This document shows positions 63,024 to 64,000 of a stretch of 64,000 nucleotides of DNA, in pieces. Numbering within the stretch: the first letter of the stretch is position 1; each line of letters opens with the position of its first letter. This DNA is from JAWLBM01 sp041687675 (lineage in GTDB: Bacteria > Pseudomonadota > Alphaproteobacteria > Rhizobiales > Pleomorphomonadaceae), in the NCBI GenBank assembly GCA_041687675.1, contig JAWLBM010000002.1, forward strand, positions 186,001-250,000, in the 5' to 3' direction. The translations under genes were made by a program, and so were the position numbers. A model generated the notes under the pieces. That model worked only from the letters and a program-made list of their open reading frames with translations, had not been told where the DNA came from and did no database searches.

Positions 63024-63884
63024 TCACCCGGCCGCCGGGCCTGGCCGGACGCCCGTCTCCGCCTCGATCTCGTCGGCGAGGATGGCGAAGAGCGCGGCGA
63101 TCCGCTCGCGGCCCTCCAGCGGCAGGGTCATGCCCTCGATCTCGGTGACCGGCTGGACGAGGCGGACGGAGTTGGTGAGGAACACGGCGTCCGCCGCGGC
63201 GAGATCCCGCTCGCCGAGTGACTTCTCCGCCGCCTCCAGCCCCACCTCGCCGGCGACGGCGAGCAGCCGGCCGCGGATGATGCCCGGCAGGACGCCGTCG
63301 GCCACGGGCGGCGTCTCCAGGCGGTCGCCGACGATGCGAAACACGTTGGCGGCGCTGGCGCAGGCGACGCGGTCGGAGGTGTTGAGGAGCAGCGCGTCCC
63401 CGGCGCCCTGCTCCCGCGCTTCCGCCAGCGCCAGCACGTTGTCGAGGTAAAGCGGCGACTTCAGCCGCGACAACGGCGAGCGGTCGTTGCGGCGGATCGT
63501 CGAGACCGCGACGCGCACCGGCCGCATCATCAGCGCCGGGTCGAGCGGCGCCAGCGACACCACGACCAGTGGCGCCGGGTCCTCCGGCGGCAGCAGCCCC
63601 CTCGCTCCGACGCCGCGGGTCACCGTGAGCCGGAGCACGCCGCCGGTCGCGGGGGCCCTGTCGGCCATGGCCGAGACGTCCGCCTCGAGCCGCGGGCGCG
63701 GCACCTCGAACCCCAGCACGCCGAGCCCGGTCTCGAGCCGGTCGAGGTGGTCGGCGAGGCGGTGCACCGTGCCGCCGAGCACCAGCATGGTCTCGAACAG
63801 GCCGTCGCCGAGGGTGAAGCCCCGGTCGCCGAAGTCGAACGGGGCGACCCGGCCTTCGTGGAAGGTGCCGTCGACCAGGATCAT
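63024..63884 (-). CDS. pabC: Class IV aminotransferase, probably aminodeoxychorismate lyase
   Basis: A 286-residue fold-type IV PLP enzyme. FDFGDRGFTLGDGLFETMLV, the PLP Lys in SRLKSPLYLDNVLALAEARE, and NVFRIVGDRLETPPVADGVL fit the aminodeoxychorismate lyase/D-amino acid aminotransferase/BCAT family. The ATG overlaps the end of a glutamine amidotransferase as ATGA, which favours the p-aminobenzoate and folate role over D-amino acid transamination. The two roles are not separated with certainty by sequence. Confidence 0.75.
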   Translation of the reverse strand: MILVDGTFHEGRVAPFDFGDRGFTLGDGLFETMLVLGGTVHRLADHLDRLETGLGVLGFEVPRPRLEADVSAMADRAPATGGVLRLTVTRGVGARGLLPPEDPAPLVVVSLAPLDPALMMRPVRVAVSTIRRNDRSPLSRLKSPLYLDNVLALAEAREQGAGDALLLNTSDRVACASAANVFRIVGDRLETPPVADGVLPGIIRGRLLAVAGEVGLEAAEKSLGERDLAAADAVFLTNSVRLVQPVTEIEGMTLPLEGRERIAALFAILADEIEAETGVRPGPAAG

Positions 63885-64000
63885 GCCGCCCTCCGCCCGG
63901 CCGCGAGCCGCAGGAAGTTCGCGAGGATAGCATGCCCGTCCGGGGTCAGGATGCTCTCCGGGTGGAATTGCACGCCAAAGGTCGGGTGCGCGCGGTGGGC
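63881..64000 (-). CDS. pabA: Glutamine amidotransferase (PabA/TrpG type), C-terminal end only
   Basis: The last 39 residues of a class I glutamine amidotransferase, cut by the right edge. The catalytic His and Glu are in GVQFHPESILT, typical of the anthranilate/aminodeoxychorismate synthase component. The overlap with the pabC-like gene supports a p-aminobenzoate role. Confidence 0.7.
   Translation of the reverse strand, partial: AHRAHPTFGVQFHPESILTPDGHAILANFLRLAAGRRAA

Overview
This is a GC-rich chromosomal window from an alphaproteobacterium, probably Hyphomicrobiales (Rhizobiales) or a close relative. The markers are NtrY/NtrX, an IalB-family protein, phosphatidylcholine synthase, a bifunctional Rsh with rpoZ, the run acpS-lepB-rnc-era-recO, DUF2155, an NDUFA12-type complex I accessory protein and a B12-dependent ribonucleotide reductase. 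The genus cannot be read from the sequence. I saw no rRNA, tRNA, CRISPR array or intact insertion sequence.

Layout. 0-8 kb: ntrX (partial), ntrY, hspQ, an IalB-like protein, a YejA-like peptide-binding protein and an unusual acyl-CoA-synthetase-like protein that has lost its signature residues. 7.6-17 kb: a minus-strand block rpoZ-rsh-DUF2062-acpS-lepB-rnc-era-recO with several overlapping start/stop codons, diverging from an overlapping NYN nuclease / uracil-DNA glycosylase pair. 17-27 kb: an unknown secreted helical protein divergent from a DUF2182 membrane protein, then phosphatidylcholine synthase, a SulP transporter, nicotinate phosphoribosyltransferase, an EamA exporter, an aminotransferase, an M48 protease with repeats and a DsbA-like oxidoreductase. 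27-33 kb: aroQ-accB-accC-aat, two palindromic REP-type elements, DUF2155, a nucleoside hydrolase, NDUFA12 and an orphan receiver protein. 34-38 kb: nrdJ behind a perfect 16-bp palindrome that fits an NrdR box.

38-48 kb is the accessory part, with a stress or envelope flavour: a short VIT1/CCC1 protein, a PepSY-like secreted protein behind a candidate EcfG promoter, a large CheB-CheR-PAS-HWE kinase interrupted by one extra base, an overlapping desaturase-transglutaminase pair, a cold-shock protein, a small protein with a histone-H1-like tail, a secreted protein of seven Cys-pair repeats and a META-domain protein. 48-64 kb returns to conserved genes: yajC-secD-secF followed by homologues of the complex I assembly factors NDUFAF3 and NDUFAF6, a DUF815 ATPase, parC, a FrnE-like oxidoreductase, DUF502, DUF454, a SPOR-like protein, ccdA, a three-gene adaptor/permease/ATPase exporter operon, and pabC with the tail of a glutamine amidotransferase.

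No wholly new multi-gene system is evident. The items most worth a second look are the degenerate adenylate-forming protein, the Cys-pair repeat protein, the frameshifted sensor and the candidate stress promoters around it, and the palindrome in front of nrdJ.
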